A stretch of DNA of 64,000 bases from Verrucomicrobiota bacterium (GCA_003218375.1 QHNH01000013.1:62001-126000); one strand, 5' to 3'. Shown: positions 9,806 through 18,537, numbered from the stretch's first letter. Numbers and translations: made by a program. The notes: generated from the sequence alone by a model not told the origin.

Positions 9806-11026
9806 CTACAGCCCGGGAGCGATATCATCGGCGGAGCGATCTTCGGCGGGCTTCTTCACGCAGAAGGCGAGGATGGCGCCGACGAGACACAGTAAGGCGC
9901 CGACGAGAAAAGGTGTGCGGGCGTATTCCGTGAGCGGCTTTCGTAAATCGAACATGAGAAGCCAGCCGCCGAGAAGGGGACCGAGCAAGCGCGCGGTGCT
10001 GCCGGCGGATTGCATGACGCCGAGGGCGCGGCCCTGCCAGCTGCGCTCGATCATTTGCGACGCCAACCCGCTCAAGGGAGGACTGGCGAATCCGCTTCCG
10101 CAGGATAATCCGGCGGACACCAGCAACAGAACGGTAAGACTGGAGCTGAGTGGCAACAGTGCGAGCGAGATCGCCGTCAAAACCATTCCGGCGCGGGCGA
10201 GCGCGACTTCACCGAACATCTTGATCAAGCGGCCGATCAAACCGCCTTGGACAATGACGCTCACGATGCCTACGAACCCGAAGAGGTAACCGTTCGCCTG
10301 TGCGTCGTAGCCGAAGCGCTTTTCGGTGAAGAGCGCGTAGAGCGTTGTCATGATGGAGAAGCCGACGATCAAGAAAAAATAAGTGCCGACGACGATCGCG
10401 AACATCGCGCCGCGACCATGCCGGAAAACCTCGGTGATGCTGGCTTCTTCGTGCGGTTTTGCGCGATGTTCCCGGGACAAACTTTCGGGCAGGATCAGGT
10501 AAACGAGCGCGGCGTTGATGACGGCCAGACCGGCGGCGAAGAAAAAGGGCGCGCCGTAGGAAATGCGGCTCATCATGCCGCCGATCAAAGGCCCGAAAGT
10601 AAAACCGAGCCCGAACGCGGCGCCGATCATGCCCATGGCGCGCGACCTTTTTTCGGGTGCGGTGACATCGGCGATGTAGGCCTGGGGAATGGAGATGTTT
10701 CCGCCGGTAATGCCGGCGAGAATTCGCGCGGCGAAAAGCAACGTGAGCGATTGCGCGAGGCCCATGAGCGCGAAGCCCAGCGCGGTCCCGACGATGCTGA
10801 CGAATAAAACCGGCTTGCGACCGAACCGATCGGAAAGTTTGCCGAGGATCGGGGTGAAGATGATCTGCATGCCGGAATAAATCCCGGTCAACCAGCCGAT
10901 CGTGACGGGCGACGCATGGAAGTGCTCCGCGTAAAGCGGCAGGATCGGAATGACGATGCCGAAGCCCACCAGGTCGATGAAGACGGTGAGGAAGAGGACG
11001 AAGAGCGGTGAGCGCGGACGAGACAC
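9806..11026 (-). CDS. MFS efflux transporter, TetA-like (DHA1)
   Basis: A drug:H+ antiporter-1 type MFS protein of about 406 aa. Helix 1 is LFVLFLTVFIDLVGFGIVIP, followed by loop motif GKLSDRFGRKPVL (motif A) and helix 5 motif C-like GFTFGPLIGG, as in tetracycline and multidrug exporters. The substrate is not predictable. I chose the GTG at 11026 (MSRPRSPLF). An ATG at 11062 would add 12 residues made of low-complexity GTGAC-repeat sequence. It lies on the same strand as smpB upstream and thpR downstream, each separated by a palindrome. Confidence 0.87.
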   Translation of the reverse strand: MSRPRSPLFVLFLTVFIDLVGFGIVIPILPLYAEHFHASPVTIGWLTGIYSGMQIIFTPILGKLSDRFGRKPVLFVSIVGTALGFALMGLAQSLTLLFAARILAGITGGNISIPQAYIADVTAPEKRSRAMGMIGAAFGLGFTFGPLIGGMMSRISYGAPFFFAAGLAVINAALVYLILPESLSREHRAKPHEEASITEVFRHGRGAMFAIVVGTYFFLIVGFSIMTTLYALFTEKRFGYDAQANGYLFGFVGIVSVIVQGGLIGRLIKMFGEVALARAGMVLTAISLALLPLSSSLTVLLLVSAGLSCGSGFASPPLSGLASQMIERSWQGRALGVMQSAGSTARLLGPLLGGWLLMFDLRKPLTEYARTPFLVGALLCLVGAILAFCVKKPAEDRSADDIAPGL

Positions 11027-11073
11027 TTCGGAAAGTGACGGGTGACAAGTGACGAGTGACAAGTGGAAAATCC

Positions 11074-11164
11074 AATCTCGGAGGGACGTGCTTCTGCACG
11101 TCCGACTTTGAATCTCGCGTTCCCTCGAAGAATGGGACGTGCAGAAGCACGTCCCTCCGAGATT
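11074..11164. repeat. GGAGGGACG-family intergenic palindrome (second copy)
   Basis: Long arms from AATCTCGGAGGGACGTGC (11074) to the complementary GCACGTCCCTCCGAGATT (ending 11164), with internal GCAGAAGC pairing. The right end overlaps the last codons and stop of smpB. Confidence 0.9.
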
Positions 11165-11624
11165 ATCCGTGCTTGCGATTGAAGCGGGCGATTTCGCGTT
11201 CGGTCTCGCGGTCGGTCGCGCGTTTCTTCAAATCGGCGCGCTTGTCGTGCGCGACTTTTCCGGTCGCAACGCCGATCTCGGATTTCAGCTTTCCATTTTT
11301 CCAATAGAGGCTCAGGACGACCAGGGCGCGGCCGGCGATCGCGGTAAGTCCGTAGAGCTTGTCGATTTCCTGCCGGTGAAGAAGCAGGCGCCGGACGCGT
11401 TTGGCCGCGGGAACTTCGTGACTGGCGCGCTCGTAGGGTTGGATGTCGGCATTGTAGAGAAACGCCTGGCCTTTCTCAATGCGGACGAAGGCGTCGCTGA
11501 TATTGGCTTTGCCGGCGCGGATGGATTTGACCTCGCTGCCCTTAAGCTCGATGCCGGCTTCGTAGCGTTCGAGAATGTGAAAATCGCGCAGCGCTTTGCG
11601 GTTGAGGATCGTCTCGGTCGCCAT
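11163..11624 (-). CDS. smpB: SsrA-binding protein SmpB
   Basis: tmRNA partner in trans-translation, which frees stalled ribosomes. It has the full 153-aa length. Family blocks are NRKALRDFHILERYEAGIEL, GSEVKSIRAGKANISDAFV, ALVVLSLYWKNGKLKSEIGV and the basic tail KKRATDRETEREIARF. It is downstream of rpoZ on the same strand, with a palindrome between. No tmRNA gene is visible in the window. Very secure call. Confidence 0.97.
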   Translation of the reverse strand: MATETILNRKALRDFHILERYEAGIELKGSEVKSIRAGKANISDAFVRIEKGQAFLYNADIQPYERASHEVPAAKRVRRLLLHRQEIDKLYGLTAIAGRALVVLSLYWKNGKLKSEIGVATGKVAHDKRADLKKRATDRETEREIARFNRKHG

Positions 11625-11632
11625 GATTCAGA

Positions 11633-11692
11633 GTAGCACAGGCATCCTGCCTGTGGTGGCGATCGAATTCACAGGCAAGATGCCTGTGCTAC
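11633..11692. repeat. GTAGCACAGGCATC palindrome between rpoZ and smpB
   Basis: Perfect arms GTAGCACAGGCATC (11633-11646) and GATGCCTGTGCTAC (11679-11692), with an inner CCTGCCTGTG/CACAGGCAAG pairing. On the minus strand the arm provides the TAG stop codon of rpoZ. Confidence 0.85.
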
Positions 11693-11910
11693 TTTGCGCC
11701 GTCGGCGGGTGTCTCGGGAGTCAGCTCGTAGGTCAATTTGCCGGCAATGATTTCGCGGAGCGCGATGTCGGTGAGCGACGAGCGCGGAGTGGCTTCGACG
11801 AGCGGACGATGGCCCAACCCCAACTGGCGCACGCGCCGGGAAACGACGTTGATCAGCAACTGCTGATTCGGGATCACTTGAGCTGCTTCTTGCAGGAGTT
11901 GAGTGGTCAT
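11689..11910 (-). CDS. rpoZ: RNA polymerase omega subunit
   Basis: Small assembly subunit of RNA polymerase. The core INVVSRRVRQLGLGHRPLV and LTDIALREIIAGKLTYEL match the omega fold. I start at the ATG at 11910 (MTTQLLQEAAQVIPNQQ), giving 73 aa, because this matches the usual N terminus. An ATG at 12012 in the same frame would add 34 atypical residues. The TAG stop lies in a palindrome arm. It follows the prepilin cluster on the same strand and precedes smpB, so it forms part of a minus-strand run of housekeeping genes. Confidence 0.85.
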   Translation of the reverse strand: MTTQLLQEAAQVIPNQQLLINVVSRRVRQLGLGHRPLVEATPRSSLTDIALREIIAGKLTYELTPETPADGAK

Positions 11911-12110
11911 ATTGCGCAAGGAACGGACGGGGCGCGTGGCCTCCGCCGGAAACTGAAGAATGGTCGGCGTGCCGCCAGAAACGACAGGTGGAATAAGGTT
12001 GGAGGCGAGCATCGTCGGGCAAAAAGAGAATGTTGACTTTGCGAGCGGTGGCTCTCGCTGTCAACCGATTTGTTCGCGGGAAAACGCGGATGGCGCCGCG
12101 ATATTCCGGC

Positions 12111-13622
12111 CTAACGGATGTCCTCGACGTAGCTGGCGATGCGGTAGTCGATGGCGGCACCCTCGGAATCGAGGCGACGATCGTAGTGCCAGTGCACGTT
12201 ACCGTTGGCGTAGAAATTCTTGCACACAATGGCGCCGGTAATGTCTGGAGCGCCATTGATGGTGAAATTAGCAGACGGGGCATAAAAAACCGCGGAGAAA
12301 CCAGCATTTGACCCACCGCCGGAGTTTAAATTGATGGTTTGCTGAAGACTCGGATCCGTCGGGCTGATCGCATATAACTGAAGATTACCCGAGTAACCAC
12401 TCGTGTTCACAATGTTCTCGGCTTTGGTCTGGAAGTTTCCGGTGAAGTAGATCTTTAGGTGAACGTACGCCGGCACGTTGATGGTCGGCTGGCTGCTGGT
12501 GCTGTTGCCGATATCGCCCGTGACGCTAAGCACAACGTAAGTGTCCTTTGGCGTTCCATTGATAACGGCAGGATTCACCGTCAGGTTGCCATTATTCACG
12601 AAGTAAGAAATCAGGTAATAATTGGGACTTGACGCGGTTCCCGGTTGGGGGACGCCACCCACGACTGGAGGATCGATGACCGTATTGCCGGTTACCGCTG
12701 TGGGAGTAGGCACATAATTCCACGTCGCAGTGCTCGGCATTTCCAGTGGGTTCAGAGAGAAAGGGACATTGTTATCGATGACTCCAGAAACGCTGGCGGT
12801 CTTCTTCGTGACCGTTCCGCCGTTCGTATAAAGATTGCCGTAGATACTTCCCTGGACCGTCGCAACGGAGGAGTTGATTTCCACGGTACCGCTTTGCGAG
12901 TCGACATACCGCGGGTCAGTTGGATTATTTCTTACATTGGGATCGTAGGGGCCGGCAGATGACCGATAGCTGTCAATATAAGCGGCCGAGCCGAGACCGT
13001 AAAAGGTTCCGGCAGCTTTGATGGCCGCTTCGAACGGGGTGATCGGCGCGCTGATTTGCTCGATCCGCCGTGTGATTTGCGGGTTTGTCACTGGCACGAG
13101 GGCTTGGCCGGCGCCGTCGCCGTTCGGTCCGTAGGTGGCCAGGAAATGATCGGTTTTGAAGTCAATCTTTCGCAGTAGACTATCGCCGCGAACGCCTGCG
13201 CCCATCCGATCGTCCATGCCGGTGCGCGCCATGCCAAGCACCGGCGCCGTGCCCCTGCTGCGGGAGCGATACCACGGATTTCCTGCCGGATCGTTATAGA
13301 ACAAGTCGACAACGGTGCTGGTGATGAGATTGTTTGCGCCGAAGGTTGTGACAGGGCTGACATGCTTCGCGCCGGAATTGTCCCATCCGGTGAAGGCATG
13401 CGGCGGATCGAGCACCGTCTTTCTGACTTCCGCATATCCTATGTCGCCGCCCGCCTCCGCGGCAAAAAGTGATTCCTTCCAACTGCGGACCTGGCTGGAG
13501 GAGACATTGTAGCGCGTCGTACAATTGCGCAGCACGTTCGCGCCGATGAGTGAGATGATCAGGATCGTGCACAACGCGCAGATGAGCACGTTGCCTTCTT
13601 CTGCCAAGCGTCTTGAGCGCAT
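12111..13622 (-). CDS. PilX-like pilus/secretion-associated protein
   Basis: A 503-aa protein last in a three-gene prepilin cluster. The N terminus EEGNVLICALCTILIISLIG resembles PilX_N: a hydrophobic prepilin-like helix just after the start, but lacking the Glu5-type cleavage context of its neighbours. The long body is Gly/Asn/Thr-rich and beta-helix-like. It ends with FYAPSANFTINGAPDITGAIV, the pattern of surface-exposed DUF7305-type domains. It is probably exported as a large minor-pilin-like subunit. It starts 21 nt after the preceding prepilin gene. GCCTAACGG abuts its stop codon. Confidence 0.72.
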   Translation of the reverse strand: MRSRRLAEEGNVLICALCTILIISLIGANVLRNCTTRYNVSSSQVRSWKESLFAAEAGGDIGYAEVRKTVLDPPHAFTGWDNSGAKHVSPVTTFGANNLITSTVVDLFYNDPAGNPWYRSRSRGTAPVLGMARTGMDDRMGAGVRGDSLLRKIDFKTDHFLATYGPNGDGAGQALVPVTNPQITRRIEQISAPITPFEAAIKAAGTFYGLGSAAYIDSYRSSAGPYDPNVRNNPTDPRYVDSQSGTVEINSSVATVQGSIYGNLYTNGGTVTKKTASVSGVIDNNVPFSLNPLEMPSTATWNYVPTPTAVTGNTVIDPPVVGGVPQPGTASSPNYYLISYFVNNGNLTVNPAVINGTPKDTYVVLSVTGDIGNSTSSQPTINVPAYVHLKIYFTGNFQTKAENIVNTSGYSGNLQLYAISPTDPSLQQTINLNSGGGSNAGFSAVFYAPSANFTINGAPDITGAIVCKNFYANGNVHWHYDRRLDSEGAAIDYRIASYVEDIR

Positions 13623-13643
13623 AATCTCTTTCTCCTGTGGCGA

Positions 13644-14270
13644 TCAGCCACGCCGTTTGTTTCTCAGATAAGCCGTTGAATAAACGATAGTGCCGCTCCG
13701 GGAGGCCTGGGCGCCGCCGGAGGTAAAGATCGGCTGAAAAGTAATGCTGGTTTTTGCGTACTCGGTGTTGGTCAGCTCAACGTCAGTGGTCTGTGGCACG
13801 AGCTGGTCCGTGCTAGAGGCAATCGTCGTGACGGTACCGTTTTCCGTCCGTAAGATCGACATGCCGCTGATGGAATAAACGACGGTGCTCGTTGTGTTGC
13901 CATAATTCACCTGCCATCCGCTGGGCGTGTAAGCCATCGTCGGCGTGCGCGGCGTCCCGACCAATGTGGGATTCACCAGCGCCTCGGGGTCGCCCGCTTG
14001 GATGATGTAGTTTGGGATTGTGATCGTCACGGTTTGCAAATCTGCGGACGTCGTCACGATCAATCCGCGTTTCACATCGCGACTGAGATAGTCGACAATG
14101 CGAATCTGCTGCATGTGCGTCCCGAAATAGCTGTCGAGCGCGTTGAAACTTTTTTGAAGTGAGGTCGACGACGTCAGGGTCGCACCGAACACGACCCCAC
14201 TCACCGCCAAAGCCAGCGTTATTTCGGGGAGCGTGAAGGCGAAGCGTTTGCGGGAAATTTTTAGATTCAT
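13644..14270 (-). CDS. Type IV prepilin-like protein, PilW/GspJ type
   Basis: A 208-aa protein with a class III signal: a basic leader ending RKRFAF, then TLPEITLALAVSGVVFGATL, where Glu sits at the +5-type position of the pilin helix. The remainder is a soluble beta-rich head with LVPQTTDVELTNTEYAK, similar in style to PilW/GspJ minor pseudopilins. Its ATG overlaps the stop of the upstream prepilin by 4 nt (ATGA), so translation is coupled. The prepilin peptidase and motor ATPase must be encoded elsewhere. Confidence 0.78.
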   Translation of the reverse strand: MNLKISRKRFAFTLPEITLALAVSGVVFGATLTSSTSLQKSFNALDSYFGTHMQQIRIVDYLSRDVKRGLIVTTSADLQTVTITIPNYIIQAGDPEALVNPTLVGTPRTPTMAYTPSGWQVNYGNTTSTVVYSISGMSILRTENGTVTTIASSTDQLVPQTTDVELTNTEYAKTSITFQPIFTSGGAQASRSGTIVYSTAYLRNKRRG

Positions 14271-14761
14271 TTTTTGGATCCGTTTGAAAGAATGTTGGTT
14301 GTCTGCTCCGTCCGTGATCGTCCGCCCAAGGTCATCGTCCAGGCGACCTTGACGTCGACCTTAACGAGCTCCTTGCCAAGGTCGGTCGCCACCGAATCAG
14401 TCGTCACCGTCCCAGCCGGTGTTCGCGTGAATTGGGTGACGCCATTCGGAGTCGGGAAGGCACTGATCGTTACGGTCTCAGTGGCTTTTTGCGCGAAGGG
14501 CGCCGCGTTCGGCGCAGGGAGCATTAAGGTTTGCACCGCGGTGGCATCGGTCAGATCGGTGAAGGCGAGATTGCGTAACATTTCCGCGCGATCCTGCACG
14601 CTCTGGAGTGCCGCGACCGATTCTTTGGTCGCGTCGATATAACGTAAACAAACCGCATTCAGCTCGAAAACGGAGGCGAAGAAGGTCGCGAGCAGAAGGA
14701 GGCCGACGAGGGTTTCGGGGAGCGTCGTGCCACGGATTTGGAGTTGGAAGGGCCGTTTCAT
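14267..14761 (-). CDS. Type IV prepilin-like protein, PilV/GspI type
   Basis: A 164-aa protein and the first gene of the cluster. The leader MKRPFQLQIRG is followed by TTLPETLVGLLLLATFFASV, a typical processed pilin helix with Glu at +5. The head domain includes VTVSAFPTPNGV-like and KVDVKVAWTMTLGGRSRTEQT, the conserved end of PilV/GspI-type minor pilins. The AT-rich stretch upstream on the minus strand (about 14765-14810, with TTATAG/CATTATAG hexamers) is the likely promoter area, but no good -35 box could be assigned. Confidence 0.78.
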   Translation of the reverse strand: MKRPFQLQIRGTTLPETLVGLLLLATFFASVFELNAVCLRYIDATKESVAALQSVQDRAEMLRNLAFTDLTDATAVQTLMLPAPNAAPFAQKATETVTISAFPTPNGVTQFTRTPAGTVTTDSVATDLGKELVKVDVKVAWTMTLGGRSRTEQTTNILSNGSKK

Positions 14762-15078
14762 GCCAAGTTTGCTATAATGACTATAAAAAACAGCATTTAA
14801 TGTACCGTTATTCTCGTTCCTGAGAGCCGGGTTTCGCGCGGTTGATACAAACTGCGAATTTTATCAAATATGATACTAAATCAGCCCGCGAACGGGTTCT
14901 CTAATGTGCAGCGGACGAATTGCGACCGTCACTGCGTCGAGTAACGCCACCTCAGCGTCGTCCATCGATCCGATTTTACAGACTTTTTGAAGAATTGGAG
15001 CGCGGTAGAGCTTGCTACTCCCGCCGAAATGCGCGAGATAGGGCGTGCGCCGTTTGAATTTTCACGCGACGCGCAGTT
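14762..15078. other. Intergenic region between prepilin cluster and tRNA-Pro
   Basis: The region holds an AT-rich block (14765-14880) with TATAAT-like hexamers, a plausible promoter for the minus-strand prepilin genes. I see no convincing gene. Translated frames crossing it give tRNA-derived peptides only. Confidence 0.5.
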
Positions 15079-15152
15079 CGGGCTGTGGCTCAGCTTGGTA
15101 GAGCGTTCGCCTCGGGTGCGAAAGGTCGCAGGTTCGAATCCTGTCAGCCCGA
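15079..15152 (+). tRNA. tRNA-Pro (CGG)
   Basis: Cloverleaf by eye: acceptor CGGGCTG/CAGCCCG, D arm GCTC...GAGC, anticodon stem TTCGC/GCGAA with loop CTCGGGT (anticodon CGG), T arm GCAGG-TTCGAAT-CCTGT, discriminator A. CCA is not encoded. Confidence 0.97.
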
Positions 15153-15223
15153 TAAACTCTCGCCATTCCGCGCCGGTAGTGCAGTTTCCAATTCGCAACC
15201 CGGCCTAATCTTTTCTCGTGTTC

Positions 15224-15961
15224 ATGAACCAAACCGTTCTCACCACGATTGCGCTCACAGGTTTCGGCGTCGCTTTTTTCCACGCGGCGATTCCGACACA
15301 CTGGCTGCCTTTCGTTCTGACCGCGCGGGTCCAGGGCTGGAACGCATCGAAGACCATCGCGGTGACCGCGCTCGCCGGAACCGGCCATGTAATGGTGACC
15401 GCCGTTCTGGGTCTGGCGATCACCTTGTTTGGCGCGGCCCTCAGCGAAACCATCGGCGCGTGGTTCCCCCGGATCGCGGGAGGCGCACTTTTACTTTTCG
15501 GAATTTACTATCTCGTCCGGCAATTCATGGGGAAAGGGCACGTTCATTTTCATTATCCACACGAGCACTTGCATGAACCCGGGCATGAACACGAACATGC
15601 GCACGGACATGCGCATCCGCACGATTACGAGCACGACCATAATGAGGAGCATCACGGCTGTCAGGCGCACCCGACGTCAGATCGCGCCGCCATTCTCAGT
15701 TTGCTGGCGTTCCTCACGTTCTCGCCCTGCGAGGGCTTCGTTCCCTTTTACGTTTCGGGGATTCGATACGGTTGGAGCGGGTTCGCGGTGCTGACCGCCG
15801 TCCTTTCAATCGCCACCGTCGCCGGCATGGTGCTGTTTACGTCGCTTACCCTGGCAGGTTTGAGTAAAATCAAGCTGGGCGTGCTCGAGAAATACGAAAG
15901 CGTCCTGATGGGGATTCTGCTTTGCGCTGTCGGCATCTTGATAATCGTGTTCGAAACATGA
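15224..15961 (+). CDS. NicO/RcnA-type metal transporter with His-rich loop
   Basis: An integral membrane protein of about 245 aa with roughly six helices. An N-terminal helix carries FFHAAIPTHWLPF (His/Pro motif as in nickel/cobalt transporters and UreH-like proteins). A cytoplasmic loop of about 50 residues contains over 20 His with Glu and Asp (e.g. HEHEHAHGHAHPHDYEHDH). A later helix has LTFSPCEGFVPF (Cys-Glu site). The architecture fits export or uptake of Ni, Co or another divalent metal. The start is the ATG at 15224; a GTG at 15218 adds two residues. The stop overlaps the peroxiredoxin start (ATGA). Confidence 0.8.
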   Translation: MNQTVLTTIALTGFGVAFFHAAIPTHWLPFVLTARVQGWNASKTIAVTALAGTGHVMVTAVLGLAITLFGAALSETIGAWFPRIAGGALLLFGIYYLVRQFMGKGHVHFHYPHEHLHEPGHEHEHAHGHAHPHDYEHDHNEEHHGCQAHPTSDRAAILSLLAFLTFSPCEGFVPFYVSGIRYGWSGFAVLTAVLSIATVAGMVLFTSLTLAGLSKIKLGVLEKYESVLMGILLCAVGILIIVFET

Positions 15962-16458
15962 AGAAAAATGACCCCCAGCTCGCGGTGGGAGACAAGGCCC
16001 CGGCGTTTCGAGCCATCGCCGTGGGAGGCGAATATGGCGACGGCCGCGAGATCGAGCTCGGCGATTTCCGGGGCACGCCAGTTGTCCTTTATTTTTATCC
16101 GAAAGACGACACACCTGGGTGCACGGTTCAGGCGTGCAGCCTGCGCGATTCCTGGGGGGATCTGCGTGGGAGCGCGAAAGTCTTCGGCGTCAGTGTCGAT
16201 TCAACGCGGAGTCACGAGAAGTTTATCGAGAAGTATCAACTGCCGTTCCCGCTCCTCTCGGATCCGGAAAAAGAAATCGTGAATGCCTATGGGGTCTGGG
16301 TTGAAAAAAGCATGTATGGCAAGAAATATATGGGAACCGAACGCAGCACTTTCGTCATCGATGGCGCCGGCCGGATTGCCTCGATTCTGCGGAAGGTGAA
16401 ACCCGAAGATCACGTGGGATTGGTGCGCGATGCGCTGGAAAAGCTGACGGCTAAGTGA
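15958..16458 (+). CDS. bcp: Thioredoxin-dependent peroxiredoxin, Bcp/PrxQ type
   Basis: A 166-aa thiol peroxidase that reduces H2O2 and organic peroxides. Motif DDTPGCTVQACSLRD contains the peroxidatic Cys and, five residues later, the resolving Cys, as in atypical 2-Cys Bcp enzymes. VGDKAPAF and LYFYPKD support the thioredoxin fold. Start ATG 15958 overlaps the stop of the metal transporter by 4 nt. This coupling links metal handling to peroxide defence. Very secure family call. Confidence 0.95.
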   Translation: MKKNDPQLAVGDKAPAFRAIAVGGEYGDGREIELGDFRGTPVVLYFYPKDDTPGCTVQACSLRDSWGDLRGSAKVFGVSVDSTRSHEKFIEKYQLPFPLLSDPEKEIVNAYGVWVEKSMYGKKYMGTERSTFVIDGAGRIASILRKVKPEDHVGLVRDALEKLTAK

Positions 16459-16522
16459 AAGAACGGTTGCGTGGCACCGCTTCCGGTGCTTGCATTGCGC
16501 TCCGGGAAACCGGGAAATCTCT

Positions 16523-16627
16523 ATGGGTTCGCTGAAGAAACGCCGGAAGGCCAAGATCTCCAAACACAAGCGCCGCAAGCGCATGAAGGAGAACCGCCAC
16601 AAGAAGCGTCTGCGTTACAAATCGTAA
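16523..16627 (+). CDS. bS22/mS38-like small ribosomal protein (AURKAIP1/COX24 domain)
   Basis: A 34-residue protein, extremely basic: MGSLKKRRKAKISKHKRRKR, then a tail with ENRHKKRLRYKS. The SKHKRRKRxxxNRHKKR core is the AURKAIP1/COX24 domain, found in mitochondrial mS38 and mycobacterial bS22, which bind the small ribosomal subunit near the decoding region. It is too short for ordinary gene callers. It starts 64 nt after bcp and is followed at 16637 by the TCGTTAGG motif. The role in this organism is inferred from the domain. Confidence 0.8.
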   Translation: MGSLKKRRKAKISKHKRRKRMKENRHKKRLRYKS

Positions 16628-16689
16628 TCGCACCGCTCGTTAGGCCGCTACGGTTGCGCCTCGCCCCGCCAGAAGCTACAATCCTGAAC

Positions 16690-18537
16690 ATGATTTCGGG
16701 GACGAACGGGAGCGCTCCATCTCTCCGCGGCGTTCTCCTTTGCCTCGCGCTTCTTTTTCTTAATGGCGTGGCGGTCGCGCGGTCACCGTCCACCTCACCG
16801 ACTCCACCGGACCTCGGCGTCAGGTTGACGCCGCCGAAAAAAGGCGCGTCGCAGGACGATTCGTTTATTCTCACTCCTCCGAAGGATCTTGGGCTCCAAC
16901 CCGAGAGCGCCCGCAAGGCCGACGCCCTCGCTGATTTCGTGGAAGGGACCCGGCTCGAAGAAAATGCCGAGATGGAAAATGCCCTGGCCACGTACCAGCG
17001 CGTTTTGAATTTCGATCCCGGTTTATCCGAGCTGGCGCTGCGGGTGGCAGCCCTGCTCAGCCGGCAGGGAGATTATCCGCGGGCCATCGACGTCTTGAAA
17101 GACGCGATCAAAGCCCGGCCGAAGGACGGGGGCCCTTATCTGCAACTCGCCTTCATCTACGCGAAGTATCTCCGGAAGACCGATCAGGCAGTGAAATACG
17201 CGAACCAGGCGATCGCCCTCGATCCACTTAATTTCGAAGCTTACCAGCGCCTTTACGAAATCGAGGCGGCGGCGGGCGCATCGCAAAAAGCTCTCATGGC
17301 GCTCGACCGGGCGGCCAGCGTCGAAAGTGCAGACGCCGCTTTTTGGATTCGATTGGGCAAGCTTTACGCCACCATCATTTTCAAATCGGACACCGAGCCG
17401 AAGCCCGAAGAAATCAAACGGGTCAATGCCTTTTTCGAAAAAGCGGTCGCTCACGCCGGTGACGATTCGGCGGCGCTCAAGGAAGTCGCCGACTACTTTG
17501 CGGCCTCCCAGCAAATCCAGGAAGCCATTCCGCTTTACCTCAAGGTCCTCGAGCTTCAGCCCGACGACGTGAATGCGCGGGAAAAACTGGCCACCGGCTT
17601 TGTCCTCACCAACCAGCGGGACAAAGCGATCGCAATGCTGGAGGAAATCATCCGGAAACAGCCAGCGAAATACCAGCCCTACGAATTGCTCGCGCAATTG
17701 TTCGACGAAGGGGCGCGTGCCCTCGAGCGGGCGAACCAGCCGGAGCAGGCGAAGCCGCAATTCGTGAAAGCCGCCGCGAATTACGAGCAAAGCCTTCTCA
17801 TCAACCCGACTCGCGCGAATACCTATCTGCGCCTCGCGGAATTGTTGATCGTGCCGCTCAAGGACAGCGAACGCGCGGCGAAAGTCCTCACCGAAGCGCG
17901 GCAGCGCTTTCCGGGCGTCCCCGAGTTCAGTTATTTCCTCGCCATCGCTCAGCGCGAAGCGAAGCATCCGCAGCAGGCCGTCATCACTTTTGAAGAAGCG
18001 CTCAATGAAGCCCAGGCCGCCAACGATGAAGTTCTCAACGCCCGCTTTTATTTCGATTACGGCGCGGCCGCCGACCAAGCCGCGCTCTACGACAAAGCCG
18101 CCGATTTGTTCCGTAAATCGATCTCACTCGATCCGGCGAACTCGGCCGAGGCTTATAATTACGTTGCGTTCATGTGGGCCGAGCACAGCATGCACCTCGA
18201 CGAAGCCGAGGAAATGGTCGGCCGCGCCCTCCAGTTCGATCCCAACAATGGCGCCTACCTCGATACCCTCGGCTGGATTCATTATCGCAAGGGAAAGTTC
18301 GAGGACGCGCTCAACGAATTGCTGCGCGCTGCGCAGAACCTCACCAAGCCCGATCCGATTGTCCTCGAGCACATCGGCGATGCCTATGCGAAACTCAATC
18401 GTGTCCCGCAGGCGCTTGATTTTTGGCAAAAGGCGATCGCGCTGAGCCCGGAGAACAAGTCACTGGCCGAGAAGATTGAGAAAACCAAGACGACGATCAG
18501 CAAGGGACCGCCGGGAAAAATCAATCGGATCGATTAG
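16690..18537 (+). CDS. Exported TPR-repeat protein
   Basis: A 615-aa protein with a signal peptide (LRGVLLCLALLFLNGVAVARS). A proline-rich linker (about 35-70) follows, then about 12-14 TPR units through to the C terminus, e.g. SELALRVAALLSRQGDYPRA, AYNYVAFMWAEHSMHLDEAE and AYLDTLGWIHYRKGKFEDAL. The last-named repeats (YLDTLGWxxYRxG) are common in outer-membrane-associated TPR proteins of Bacteroidota and Verrucomicrobiota. It is probably a periplasmic scaffold. A longer in-frame start at 16471 would swallow the small ribosomal gene and was rejected. Confidence 0.82.
   Translation: MISGTNGSAPSLRGVLLCLALLFLNGVAVARSPSTSPTPPDLGVRLTPPKKGASQDDSFILTPPKDLGLQPESARKADALADFVEGTRLEENAEMENALATYQRVLNFDPGLSELALRVAALLSRQGDYPRAIDVLKDAIKARPKDGGPYLQLAFIYAKYLRKTDQAVKYANQAIALDPLNFEAYQRLYEIEAAAGASQKALMALDRAASVESADAAFWIRLGKLYATIIFKSDTEPKPEEIKRVNAFFEKAVAHAGDDSAALKEVADYFAASQQIQEAIPLYLKVLELQPDDVNAREKLATGFVLTNQRDKAIAMLEEIIRKQPAKYQPYELLAQLFDEGARALERANQPEQAKPQFVKAAANYEQSLLINPTRANTYLRLAELLIVPLKDSERAAKVLTEARQRFPGVPEFSYFLAIAQREAKHPQQAVITFEEALNEAQAANDEVLNARFYFDYGAAADQAALYDKAADLFRKSISLDPANSAEAYNYVAFMWAEHSMHLDEAEEMVGRALQFDPNNGAYLDTLGWIHYRKGKFEDALNELLRAAQNLTKPDPIVLEHIGDAYAKLNRVPQALDFWQKAIALSPENKSLAEKIEKTKTTISKGPPGKINRID

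Noticed and set aside
14929-15198. Minus-strand frame containing LTGFEPATFRTRGERSTKLSH
   Set aside because: This is a known artefact of translating a tRNA gene, here tRNA-Pro, antisense.
16471-16689. Longer start for the exported TPR protein
   Set aside because: It would read through the bS22-like gene in another frame and remove the signal peptide from the N terminus.
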